This document shows positions 11,601 through 24,100 of a DNA stretch of 64,000 nt, piece by piece. The position numbers were made by a program, and so were the translations under genes. Under the pieces are notes generated by a model. That model saw only the letters and a list, made by a program, of their open reading frames with translations. It was not told the DNA's origin and made no database searches. Each line of letters begins with the position of its first letter. Within the stretch, counting starts at the first letter, position 1. The DNA is from Fulvia fulva (lineage: Eukaryota > Ascomycota > Dothideomycetes > Mycosphaerellales > Mycosphaerellaceae): assembly GCF_020509005.1 (NCBI RefSeq), contig NC_063014.1, positions 1,178,001 to 1,242,000 of the forward strand. Reading direction: 5' to 3'.

Positions 11601-12892
11601 GCGCCGGCTACGGTTCTATAATATATAAGCTTCTATCTAGATATAGGGATATACGACTAACCCGGCAAATTAGCTTAGGATCCTCGGACTATAGGTAGAC
11701 CCGGCGCTACGGTAGAGGAAGTACGTATAGGTAATATTACGGAAAGCTAAACAGAATATAGCATTATACTAGAGGCTTACTACGTCTATATAGAGGGCGC
11801 ACTTCCGGTAGTTACGACTTCTATATACGGCTATTATACGGCTAGTCCTTACCTATAGTAGCTAAGTGTAGTCCTTAGGCGAGAGGGCCTACCTATTAAA
11901 GGGACTCGTCGCGCTACTAGCGAAGATCTAAAATCAATGCCTAAGGAAGGTTACCGGGGTATATAAGTCGATACTAATAAGGATACTTAAGTACGAGAGC
12001 GCTATACCGCCGATCGACCTATATATCTAGGGACTACGGACCTCCTACTTAGGTAAGTCGGTATAGTACCTAGTATAGAAGGTCATCGCTAGTATAGTCG
12101 TAAGGGCCCGCGAATTAGTACTAGCGTATAAGGGCATTCGACCCGGAAACGAGCCGAACTACCGGGTAAGGGACGAATAGCTAGTAATACGATAGGAAGG
12201 TAAGAAATCGTTTATAGAGTAACTATAGAAAGAGAGGTAGAACAGCTAGGGTGTAGGGCATAGTAGACGCCCTTAGCTAGCAGGACAACCTAAGGAATAG
12301 TTAGCTATAAAATCCGCGGTAAAGTACCCCCTAAAGCTTATCTACTACCGCCTTACGAGGGTATAGAGTAGTATAGCAACCTAACTACGAAGCGAACATA
12401 TTGGCCTCTAGGAGTACCTATTATAGAGGAAGGTTGTAGGATATACAAATACTAGCTATCCCTACGGCTATTACTCCTAGAACGTACGGTACGTACTCCT
12501 CGTCTATCCGAGGTAGTCGCTAGGAAGGGGGGAGTAGATAGTATAGGCGAGGAACCGGACGATTAGGGCACTTCTTAATAACGTTAGGGACCTACGGCGT
12601 ATTACGAACTAGATACTAGAGAAGGGCTAGCTAGAATAGTACCGCCTAGTAGGAGTAGTATAGAAAGAGAGGATACGGCGTAGCGCGACTAGACCGGCTA
12701 GGAGCGGGGGCTAACGAGGTAGTAATATAGACTACGTACGTTTAGAGGGAAAGCTAATCTAGATAAGGAGTAGTCGGGGGCGGGAAGGGTTTTTACCTAT
12801 TCGGGTTTCCCTTTATATATAATAATAGATATATACCTATATAGGCCGAATAGGGTCCTAGAATAGGGGAATAACAAATCTATCTATCTATT
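8600..12892 (+). mobile_element. LINE copy 3 (related Tad1-like family), lacking the RT core
   Basis: Non-LTR element running left to right. About 8,650-9,800 is an ORF1-like (gag-type) region with cysteine clusters near 9,500-9,600. About 9,900-10,700 is an APE-type endonuclease; the motif VGDFNIYYP is readable near 10,315 and a second signature lies near 10,540. The reverse transcriptase N-terminal part follows (KKAPGP near 11,265, then SYRLITLL near 11,450). There a 27-bp stretch is directly repeated (about 11,444-11,501) and the sequence jumps to the region after the catalytic box, so the YADD/FVDD motif is missing. The C-terminal domain resumes to about 12,780. The 3' end is a (TCTA)n tail at about 12,879-12,892. 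The left boundary is uncertain by tens of bases. Confidence 0.72.
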
Positions 12893-14440
12893 TCTACTAT
12901 TTTCTAAATAAGGTTATCGTCGATAGTAGCGGAACTAGCTAGTATATTAAGTATACTAATCTTAGGGATTAAGCGCGGTATCTACTTTATAACTGACTAA
13001 TAAAGCTACGGTAAAGTAAGTAGAAAGTTCGTATATACGGCCTTCTATCCTTCTTTACTATTAGCGATACTTATCGCCTCGTCTAGTATCTTTTAAAAGC
13101 GCCGAAACTTCTTAGGCTACTTCGGATAGAGCCTATATTTCTTATAAACTACCTTAGTAACTAACTCTAGGAGCCCCTAAAGTAGAAGACGGCTACGGGA
13201 GCTATTATCGAGGTCTTCGGGATCAATTAGGTTACTAGAGGCTACGAAGAGACGGATAAACTCCTTTATATCCTGTTCCTTAGGGCTTTTCCCTTTCTCG
13301 GCCCGGACTATCTCTTTAAGATATTCTCGACTTCCTAATATTAAATAGGTATCGAATCTCGAAAATTCAGCTAAGAAGGACCTCCTAAAGGTGCTCCGCC
13401 TTACTTACTATCCCTCTAACCTTATTACTAAACGTCGGATAGTGGTCTCGTAGCTACGCTCGAAACGACCCTAGAAGTTGTCTTTCTTAATTAATAGCCT
13501 TAGTAGATACTAGTCTATAAGACTATTAAACCTCTCCTAGAATTTAGTAGCGTTCCTACTATTAGAGAGGGGGCTTTCCGGACTCCCTAGAGTAGGGTAG
13601 CGAGGTCCTACATTTTCTATAGTAATAGTAAGACGGCTAAATAAGGCTACTATCGTATCTAGACTATAGAGCATTCCTAACGTTATAGTGCCCTTATTTA
13701 AGTCATCCTCTTCTTAGTCACTTCGTCGTGCTCTTTCCTTACCCTTATTAGAGTCTAAAGCCTCCGGGGTATTATCTTCGTTACTATCTAAGTCTTCTAT
13801 CCCTTCTAGGATTATAGCCTCTCTATAAGGCCTAAAGGCCTTCGTCAGACTTTCTAGTAACTCTTAGCTAGCTCTAATACTAGTAAACGACTCGAACCTC
13901 GATAAAGATATAACTAAAACTTATAACCTTATTCGTAACCGTAACCTTACTCGTAACGTTATACTTACTTTACTTAATACTAAGAACCTTAACCTTAGGT
14001 ACCTTAATACCTTAAGATTTCGACTTCGAGTCGACCTTAACCTTGATTTAGCTAAAATGTACTAATAATACTACCGAGTAAATACTTAAACCCCCCCTTA
14101 TTAACTACTAAATTATAGACGACTAACTACCCTAGTAAGTAAGGGCGCGCCTAGTGACCTTAGGATAGCTTGCGCGTAGGTGTATATACTTAACGGTCTA
14201 CGGGCCGTGAAATATATATAGTGATCTTAAAAGATAATAAATCTGAAAATTTTTAGATTCCCGTATTTTCGCCTTATAGAGAGATTCTTCGTAAATCCTA
14301 GCTTCCTACTAAGGTCGCCTCCTAACTATATATATCTTAGTAGTATCTCTATATATCCCTACTACTTAATTAACCGTTAAAGGTTAACGAGATTCGACGC
14401 GTAAATTTCAGGGTCTAAAGGGGGCCCTTAGCTCGTTAAT
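12893..14440 (-). other. Unidentified RIP-mutated segment with a decayed minus-strand reading frame
   Basis: I do not recognise this segment. On the minus strand between about 14,050 and 12,950 long stretches translate sensibly if TAG/TAA are taken as lost Gln/Trp codons. They include RFNSLIDQYLLRLLIKK and KGKSPKEQDIKEFIRLF-like stretches in a charged, helix-rich protein. About 14,090-14,440 has a C-run and AT-rich sequence without coding signal. It lies between the end of LINE copy 3 and the start of recognisable gypsy2 sequence, so it may be the other half of host repeat H or a separate element. Confidence 0.4.
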
Positions 14441-14553
14441 ACTACTAGCGCCTATAATCGTCGAACGCGAAGACTAGGTATCGGAGGAATATAAAGTAGA
14501 GGATCTAGTAGATTCTAAGATTAGGTATAACAATATATAGTATATAGTTAGTT

Positions 14554-17500
14554 AGATTACGCGGATAGAGGACTATTCAATCGATAGCCCTTATTAAGAC
14601 GAGTAATCTACTTAAGTAGTAGCGACCCGCCTACGCTAGCGGCGGCGTAATCGTAGTACAAAAAACCCTAAACCCGAGGTCCCTTTCCCCTGAAGGCAGA
14701 CCCTAGAATTGCGGAGTTACGGAGGACAACTGCCTAATTAGGAAGCGCGACCCCGAACAGTAGCGAAGGATAGTAACTAACGAGAGCTATAGCCTTACGA
14801 ACATTCTATACTAAGAGTCAAACCGGGGAATAAACTAAGAAAAAACCTAGGACACAAGCTAAGGCCTACTATATAGAAAGCAGAGGCTAACGACAAACAA
14901 TATAGCGTAGACGATCCTATATACGGAGGCGGAAAACTTACTAGGGGATAACGAACACCTAGCCCGGGTATATAAGAACACTATAGTATAGCTACTAGGA
15001 GCGCTAAAAGCGCTATTATACCAAATCCCGAAGACAATCTAATAAGTAACACAGAAGGTAGCCTAGAAACTAACTATATAGGCAATAGTAGTAGTAGGCA
15101 AGAATTAACCCCCTCCGAAGGCAAGTAAGGCGGTACGCCTATATATTACTAATCCGGCGGAGAAACCAGAAATCGTAGCCCTAATAAGCAAGGAGATTGT
15201 TAATAGAATCGGCTAAAAGGAGGTAGTTAGGGCGAGGGTAGAGGCAATAGGCGTAGTAAGACTCTTTACCGTATAAGAGTCTAATAGACGAAAGCTAGAG
15301 ACCTATAAGGAGTAGACTACTAAAGTCGCGAAGTCTATACGAGTCTCCTACCAATAGTATACCGTCATCGCCTACGGGGTCCCTAGGACATTCAAGGTCG
15401 AAGACCTTCCCTACCTCTAAGTATAGAACTAGAACACCTCCCTAGGAGTACGATTAACGAAGGCGGCATAGCTATACAAGACAGTAGACCGAGAAAAGAC
15501 GTATTTATCGCTTATTATTTAGGTAGAGACAGCGGAACAAGCTAACTAGATACTAGATAATAGGCTATTCTAGAACTACGAGAGAATAGACACGGAGATC
15601 TATTAGAGTAGCTATAGGGTACCACAATACTTCTAATACCAATAGTACGGTTATATAGCCCTAAAATACGGGGAGAAGACCCTAAGGTGTCCTTACTACG
15701 TAGGCCTATACTAGGGAAGGGAGTGCCCAAAAAAGGAGAGTAGGTACGTATACTACGGTAGAAGGCACCTAGCGTATTTAAGCTAATGCCTAGCTAGAAT
15801 AGTAGCATAAGAACGAGCGAGACAAGTAAGGACCTCTATACTAGCTAGGTACCCCTAACGATAGTAGGAGGGACCTACCGTATATAAGGGCTTCGAGCCG
15901 AGCAAAAGGAAGACGGTAGAAGAGACGAATAAGGGAACCTAACCGTAAACGTATCTACCTCCCGGTAGGCCTCGACACCTTAACCGGGCTACTAACGAAC
16001 TAGGCCAAATGCGAATCTTTAGGGCGCCCTAGCGGCCCTAGGGCTAGCCGGACAGCGAGATATAGGCTTAGGAGACATAGTAGGTTAGTACGGAAATAGA
16101 CCTTACGGATAACGAATAATACTATACGACGACATTACTATCGTATAGTATAACGTAAACAAAAGTAGGGACAAGGTCTAGCGCCACTTTCTATAAGAGC
16201 TAGACCCGCTACGGTACTACGTTATTACGGTATAGGAACTATAGATCAATCCCTACGTAGGACTCCTAGCTACTTATAATAACCGGAGATACTATACCGT
16301 AATCGCGGGCTAACGAGGCGTTATCCCGAGGACATATATATACGTAAGTAAGACTATAGACCTTGAGTCGTAGAAGGTTATACTACCGTAGTAGGGTAAC
16401 CTAGGAGACATAACATTAATCTAGATCGACACGATATAAGGCTCTATCTAGATCTATAACGTTTATAACCCGCTACCGCGGGGTCGGACGAGTAGGGAAC
16501 TAGGAACCCTCGCCTACCTAGAGCGGACCCTAAGCTAAGACATAAAGCAAGTACTCCTCGGCGACTTTAACCTCTACTACCTATAGTAGGGACTCGAATT
16601 CACTCCCCCGTACGCGTTTCTAGGGGGGAAGCTACTAGACATAACCGTACGCTACGGAATAGCCTTAGTAACACTAAAGGGAATAGAGACGTAGAAGGCC
16701 CGTACTAGTATAAGTACGATCGACCTATACTTTCTATTACGAGAACTTAAAGAGAGACTAGTCTAATACCGACCGAACTACGCGCTAGAAGCCTCCTTAG
16801 ACTATATCCCTATCTAAACGACGCTAGGGGTGAAGGCGACAGAGGAGCTAGTAAACGAACCACGCCGTAACTAGAAGAAGACATACTAGGACGATATAAG
16901 AGGCTTCCTAATAGCGAACCTACTATAGTATAGAGAACTCGAGACGACAGCTTAGCTAGATCAAGTAGCGGAACAGATTACCTCGGTCATATAGTAAGTA
17001 GCGGAACAATACACGCCGTTACTCCGGCCCTTAACGTAGTAGAAGGCCTTCTAGACCCCTAAATGCTCTACGAAGGTAAGGGAGGCTAGAAGGGCAAGGC
17101 GACAGTAGACGAAGGAGTATACCTAAGAGACGTAGGAGCAATACTGTTACGCGATATAAGAGAAGAAGGCACAGATAAGACGCGATAAGCTATAGGACTA
17201 GAGAGCGACGATCGGGCTCGTTATAGAAAACCCGGAACAGATATAGAGACTTACTAAATAGGCACGACTACCGGAAGAGTAATAAGCCCCTCACTTCCCC
17301 CTAATCGTAGACCGCGAAGGGATTGCCTAGGCTACGCCCCGGGGTAAGGCAAAAGCGTTAGCCGACCATTTCTTTTCGACGTAAGTAGAGGTAGACCTTA
17401 CGGACATCGACCCGAGTATATATCCGGAACCCCTAGACATAGATTAGACGGTTAGCTCTAATATAGTAGCAGGAGTTATAAGTAAGCTAAAAGGACGAAA

Positions 17501-19664
17501 AGCCCTAGGCCTAGACAGGATACTAAACGTACTACTAAAAGAGTATAGAGAAGAGATCGCGCCGAGCCTTATAAACCTATTTACCGCGTACCTACGGCTA
17601 GGGTATCACCCGAAGCCGTATAGAGAGTCTATAACAGTAGTGCTACGTAAGCTATAGAAGGAAGACTATACTTAGCCCAAGTCGTATAGACTAATAGCAC
17701 TTCTAAATACGATAGGGAAGGTCCTAGAAAAGATAGTAGCCTAGAGACTTACGTAGCTTACCGAGGACAACTACGTACTCCTAGTAACATAGATAGGGGG
17801 AAGAAGCTAGCGATCGATACTAATAGCAATAGAGCTAATTACGGAGGAAATTCAGACCCTCTAGCACTACGGTAGGAACCGAGCGGCGTCCTTACTATCC
17901 CTCGACATTGTAGGGGCCTTCGATAACGTCTTATACTAAAGGCTAATATATATTCTATAATAGAAAGACATCACCTAGTAGGTAATAGAGTTCGTCTACT
18001 CCTTTCTCTAGGAACGGACGATATACCTAGTCCTAGGGAGGTATACGTCCGACCCGGTAAAGGTAGAGGCTAGAATATCTTAGGGATCTACTCTCTCCCC
18101 TATCCTATTTCTAATATTTATGTCTAATCTAATTCCCCTACTCACCTCTCCGTAAACTTTAGTATTAGGATTCGTAGACGATATAAACATTCTAGCCTAG
18201 TTAGACTCGATAGAGTAGAACTGTCGTCTCCTTAAAGATAGGTATAAGAAATGCGAGGAGTAGATAAAGAACTATAGTGCCCGGTTCGCCCCTAAAAAGT
18301 ACTAGCTTATACACTTTAGTAAAGCGAGAACATACTATAATATTAAGGTGGTAGTAAGAATCTAAGGCTACGAGACCAAGCTATTAGCGGAGCTACGAGT
18401 ACTAGGGATCTAGCTCGACCTAAAGCTAAGCTAGAATATACAGATTAAGAAAGCCTAGAGTCGAGCGCAAGTCAATAAAGCCTCGATAAAGAGGCTTACG
18501 GTATCTATATAGGGAGCAATATTCGATAAGGTAAGAGTAATGTATAAGGCGATCGTCAGACTAGCTATATTATACGGGGCATAGATTTAGGGAATAGGGG
18601 GCGTAGGCAAGCCGATCTCGAAACGGATAGAGCAACCCCTAAACAGGATATAGGTAGGTAACCTACGTAGGGTACTAGGCGTATATAAGACAACGTTAAT
18701 AAGCACGGTAGAAATAGAGACAGGAATACTACTAATCGGCTAGTATATCTAGGGAATGAGAATTTAATACGCGGTAAAGACGACAGGTTACCTAGTACAA
18801 ACCACGATCTAGGAGGCAAAGAATAAGATAGAAAGCCGCTACCGGAGAGGGGCAGGACATAGGACAAGCCAAAAACAGGATGACCTTACTACCTTTACGG
18901 CCGTATAGACAAGCACCGAATGGCTAGCACGAAAGGAGGAGGAGCATAGGACTTGCTAGGCCGGCGGGAGTAAGGCTAAGACCTAAAGCCTAGCGGAATA
19001 GATAGCGAGCTACGTATAGGAGCAGGACTAGAAAAGGAAGCCCCCTAAGATAATAGGCCCGATAGCGCTCCGAGCCTTCTAGAGACATAATTACTAGCTA
19101 TATAGGGACCTAGTAAGGGCCGAAGCAAGTATAGCGATCTAAATTAGGTCCGAACATATTAGATTAAGGGCCTACCTATTTAGGAGACGCGTACTAGACA
19201 TCTATAGCCTAGCCTACTAGTATAGCTACCTATCGTAAAACCTAGAACATATACTACTACGATGCCCGTAGTAGGCGAGAGGCAGGGGAAATTGGAGGCA
19301 CCGAGCGGGAAGGAGAGACTACAAGTCAATCGTTAGGGACAAAGGCAATATTCGCCAAATCTCTCGATAGATACTATAGTAGGGATACCTCTAGTAGTTT
19401 AGCCTCGCGAGCGAGACGTAGGAGTAGATAGATAAGAGGCGGAAGCGAGGGGGGTTATAGATAGGGTAGTTATTAGGGTAGGCCTATAATACTAGCGTAC
19501 CCCTAATAAGGGAAATTTAAGACGATAACTAGGAGGAAAAGATAGGCGGGAAGGAGGAGGGGTTTTCACTAACACGGTTTCCCCTCTATATATACAAAAA
19601 CAAGATAGTATAGCTATATAGGCCAAAGGGCACTACAACAGCTTAATGAAATATCTATCTATCT
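14554..19664 (+). mobile_element. LINE copy 2 (Tad1-like), about full length, 5.1 kb
   Basis: Flanked by an 11-bp target duplication TATAGTTAGTT at 14,543-14,553 and 19,665-19,675. The other gypsy2 copy (near 61,480) shows the uninterrupted site, which confirms the boundaries. ORF1 spans about 14,560-15,900 and ends with cysteine-rich zinc-knuckle-like motifs near 15,620-15,800. ORF2 spans about 16,100-19,600: APE endonuclease (IIVQYNVNKSRD near 16,135; LLGDFNLYYP near 16,560), linker, RT fingers/palm (RIPQGS near 18,075; FVDDINILA near 18,180) and C-terminal domain. Nearly every stop is TAG at a Gln/Trp position, the RIP signature. The 3' tail is tandem TCTA. Not functional. Confidence 0.85.
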
Positions 19665-19986
19665 ATATAGTTAGTTCGAAGGATCGTACGCGGAGCTAGG
19701 CTAAGTAGTTAGCTATACTACCTAGATATAAAGAACTCGCGATCGCGTTCTACTAGCGATACCTAGACAAACCTAAGCCTATCTTCGACGCACTCGATTA
19801 GCCGGTAACTTAATACGGGCTAGCGCTAACCCTCGGACCGTATATATAAACGCGGTATAACTATAGCTTCCTTAACAAAGCTCTCGAAACTAGTACCGGT
19901 ATTAGTACTAGCGATAGCCCTCTATACGCTCCGAGTATTAAACGTAGAAACGTCGTAGGAGCTCCGTATTCGAGGAGGGAGGGTAC

Positions 19987-20184
19987 TATTACGAGATAGC
20001 CCTTTTTACGAACTGCCTCGTAATATAGTATTATCGGCCGTACGCCCGCGCGCTAGCGGCCGCTAGTACCCGCTAGCTCGATTCGCGCGACTTTATCTTC
20101 TCGCGCTTCTCGCGCTCTCTTAGACAGCTCGCGTAACTATATATATCTTTGCCCGACCCTATTATAGTACTCTCGCCCGTAATA
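19987..20184 (+). repeat. gypsy2 LTR (198 bp)
   Basis: Begins TATTACGAGATAGCCC (ancestral TG) and ends CTCGCCCGTAATA (ancestral CA; the right-hand copy still ends GTAACA). It is the same length as the reverse-oriented LTR at 60,969-61,166 and follows a purine-rich tract, so this is the 3' LTR. Confidence 0.8.
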
Positions 20185-20689
20185 TAACGTCTAGATCTTC
20201 TATTAGGGCTCGCTAACGATCGTATCTACGTATTATACGAACCTTTAGCTTACGATACCGCCTAATAAACCTGTCTATCTAATTAAGACTAGCGGGCTTA
20301 AGACCCTTCTCTTATAGTAATAAATCGGCTATTACTCGTATACTAGCCTTTTATAGCGGGAAACCTCTAAGATCTAGCTCGAGTATATACTTAAGTATTA
20401 CCCTCTCTTCTAGCTCTATAAGCTTCTTCGAATTAGGCTCGTAGTCACCCCGAGGAGGTCGTCTATTTAATTAATACCCTAGTATAGTTCGAGACGCGTC
20501 GTATACCTTTATAGCGAGTCGATTCGTAATTATCGCGTCGCGTTTTGTAGCCTAGATAGCTAAGGTTAGTTTAGCCTCGTTGAAAGACAATATATACTAT
20601 AATAGTAGTTATATAGCTATATCTATAGAAGTGTATTACGAGACTATAGTACGAGAGTATAAGGGTGTAGTATTAGCGAAGTCGATAGC

Positions 20690-21104
20690 TATTATAGTCT
20701 CCCTATAGAGTGTATAGAAGGTAGGGACAGAAGAGCCCTAGAGTACTTAGAAGTCGTTAAGAAGTGAAAGTCTAGCTTAGTATATAAGCGCTAAGAATTA
20801 TATGCCCCGGAATATTTACTACGGGACCCTAGAAGAAGCACGTAGAAGACTCGGAACGTAGGGCAGGTTAGAATAAGGTTTTGAGCAAAGCTACTAAGCG
20901 CGGCTTCGTACGGGTTAGCCCTGTTAATACGGGGACACGTACTCGCGAGGGTCGCGTATAAGTATCCGGCCTTCCCTAGGCCTCTCTTACTTTCTTCGTC
21001 TTTCGTTTTATGTAGTAATTATATCATACCCTTTATATCTATACTTCGTACCTATATTCTCGCTTTTACTCTTATATCTTATAGGCTAGGCTCTCGCCCT
21101 AATA
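20690..21104 (+). repeat. gypsy1 5' LTR (415 bp)
   Basis: Same length as the 3' LTR. Where the two differ, the changes I compared are C-to-T or G-to-A, and this copy keeps more of the ancestral CpA/TpG sites (for example near 20,770, 20,801 and 20,929). Confidence 0.9.
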
Positions 21105-24100
21105 TTACGAAAGACTAATAAACCGTTAACTACTCGAGTCATCCTTATAGATAACTACGCTACCGATAGAGATATTAACCTCGACAACTAAGACACTCTA
21201 TTCCACTTTAGTAAGTAGGCTAATATCCTATTCTCGAACGCCGCTACCTTCGGTACCTAGGCAAACACTAACCCCGATACCGCCTACGCTCTTATGAACC
21301 GTACCGTCTCCTCTTTCCGCGAGACCGCCTAGTAGGTTGAGCAAGTAAACAACTAAGTAATATACCTTTAAGGTATTATAAACACCTTCTAGAACCTCGC
21401 CCCGTACGCCGACGATAACCGCCGCTAGTACTTCTCTAAGAAGGTTAACGACCTAGACGAGTTCGACGGTAATAAGAGCAAGTTTAAGGCATTTAAGACA
21501 TAGCTTACTGTTAAGCTATTAGCTAATACCGACCACTTTCCGTAAGAGAAGGACAAAGTTACGTACGTCTTCTCCCTCCTTCGGGGAGACGCCGCGGCTT
21601 AGGTATAATACTATATTAATAACGCTACGTAGACTATCGGCTGCCCGGACGTCCTTACCTTAATATAGGACCTCCGTACTACCTTTAGTAATCTAGACCG
21701 TAGAGCTACCGCCTAGAACGCTATCTATAATCTCCTCTAGAAGAATAAGAGCTTCGCCGAGTACCTCGCGGCCTTTAACTGCGACATCGGGTTTACCGGC
21801 TATAACGAAGAGACTAAGAAGAGCACTCTCCGCCGTGGTTTGTTAGTAGAGCTTCTTCGAGCCCTCGAGGACAAGGACGTCGGTACTATAAGCTTCCGTA
21901 AGCTCGTCGAGACCTACTAGCGCCTCGACTCTAACATAAAATATACCGCCTCTCTCCTCGCTTCCCGTTCTTAAGGTCGTTAGCCTCGTAGTCCCGGAAG
22001 CCACTTCGCTACTCTACTAGGCGCCGCCGCTCCTACGGCTCTCCCTCCCGTCTCTATAGGTAACGCTATAGATCTTAGCGCTAGTACCGCCGTCCCTCGA
22101 GTCTAGGGCCTCGTTAACGGTAAGCTTACTCCCGAAGAGAAGCTTCGCCGTCGCTAGGCCGGACTCTATACCTACTACGGCGGTCTAGGCTATATCGTAG
22201 TTAACTATCTATAGCTCGCTACCCGTAACGCCCGTAACCCGGTTCGCGGCGCTATCGGCGCTATCGAGCCTACTCCTACTACTCCCGCTAAGTAGGGAAA
22301 AGCCTAGGTCTTCCTTATCGACGCGGTAAAGACTAAGAATAACGTTTACCGAAAGTAAAGAGAGGAAAGAAGTTAAGGATCAATATAGTATAGCTAGACC
22401 TATACGACGAGACGGGTAAGGACTACGCTTATAAACCGTTCGTTACAAATATAAATATCGGCTCAAAGAAACTCTCTTCTTCTAATCTTACTCTTATAGA
22501 CACTAGCGTACTAGGCGAGTCTTTTATAGACTATAAACTCGCGACCTCTCTTAACCTCGAACCCTAGGAACTAAAGTACCCTCGTACCCTTGAACTCTTT
22601 AACGGTACGGAGACTACTAATAGGAAGATTACTTATGTTGTATATACGTCAATTACTCTCGGAGGTAAGCGTATATCGATTACTAGCTTCCTTACGTCCC
22701 TACCGTATTAGAAGTTTATCCTCGGCCTCCTCTAGTTTAGACGATACTAACCTATTATTAACTAGACTTCCCTTACTATTAGCTTCCCTCTAGAAGCTCC
22801 TCCGGTACCTCCGCCTTCTCCGCCGCCTTAGCGCGGTCCTAAGTATACTAAGATCTTCTAGGTAAACGCCGCTACCTTTACTACTACTACTACTAAGTAG
22901 CCTAAAGCTTAAGTCTTCGCCGCCTCTCTCCGCGATATTGACATCGCTCTCGAGAAGCTCGATAAGAAGCGTATATATACCGACCCTACTACGAAGGTCC
23001 CTCCTTAGGCACACTACATCCTCTACGTATTCGATACTAAAGCCGTAGACGAGCTGCCTCCTTATCGCCCTTACGACTATAAGATTAAGCTAGAAGAAGG
23101 TATAGAGACACCGTTCGGACCGCTATATTCTATGTCCCGAGAAGAGCTTATCGTCCTTAAGAGATACCTCAAAGAAAACCTAAAGAAGGGGTTTATTCGA
23201 GCGAGCCGTTCTAGCGCTAGTAGTCCCGTTATGTTCGTTAAGAAGCCCGGCGGTAGCCTACGCTTCTACGTAGACTACCGAGGCTTAAACGCTATTATAA
23301 AGAAGAACCGCTACCTAATACCGTTAATTTAGGGGACGCTTAAACGCCTCTCTAAGGCCAAGTACTTCACTAAGCTCGATATTATCGCTACGTTTAACAA
23401 GTTATAAATAGTAGAAGGACACGAGTATCTTATAGCCTTCCGTACTTACTACGGGCTATTCGAGTCGCTCGTTATACCCTTCGGCGTTTATAACGGGCCT
23501 AGTACCTTCTAGAACTTTATTAACGATATCCTTTAGGAGTTCCTCGATCAGTTCTATACTACCTACATCGACGACATCCTAGTCTATAGCGAGACTAAAG
23601 AGGAGTACCGCGAGCACGTCTATAAGGTCCTTTAGAAGCTCGTAGACGCCGACTTATAGCTCGACATCGATAAGTACGAGTTTAAGAAGACCGAAGTCAA
23701 GTTCCTTAGTTTAATCATTACCGTAGACGGCATTAAGATAGACTAAGAGAAGATCGACGCTATCGTCGAATAGGATACCCCTACGAACGTTAAGGAGGTC
23801 TAGGGTTTCCTAGGCTTTACTAACTTCTACCGCCGCTTTATCTACGTATTCTCGGGCGTAGTACGCCCTTTAACGAAGCTTACGCGTAAGGGTAAGAAGT
23901 TTGCCTAGACCGACGAATACTAGGAGGCTTTTGACTTACTTAAAGCGAAGTTTATTAAGAACCTACTTCTATAGCACTTCGACTTCGAACTAGAGACCCG
24001 TATAGAGACCGACGTATCCGACGGCGTAGTAGGCGGTGTCCTACTATAACGCCGCTCGCCTAAATCTCCCTAGTTACCTGTCGCCTTCCTCTCTAAGAAG

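Larger units (their letters stand above)
14441..20184 (+). mobile_element. gypsy2 3' fragment (Ty3/gypsy), interrupted by LINE copy 2
   Basis: Pieces 14,441-14,553 and 19,665-20,184 are collinear with the reverse complement of the gypsy2 copy at 60,969-61,565: same junctions, same order. Upstream coding regions are absent here, so only the 3' end survives: tail of the polyprotein, a purine tract (GAGGAGGGAGGG near 19,973) and a 198-bp LTR. RIP is complete. The polarity is opposite to the right-hand copy. Confidence 0.75.

Noticed and set aside
22590..23332. Open frames inside the nest that could be taken for real genes
   Set aside because: They are undamaged fragments of the gypsy1 polyprotein or its antisense (protease/RT region), not independent genes.
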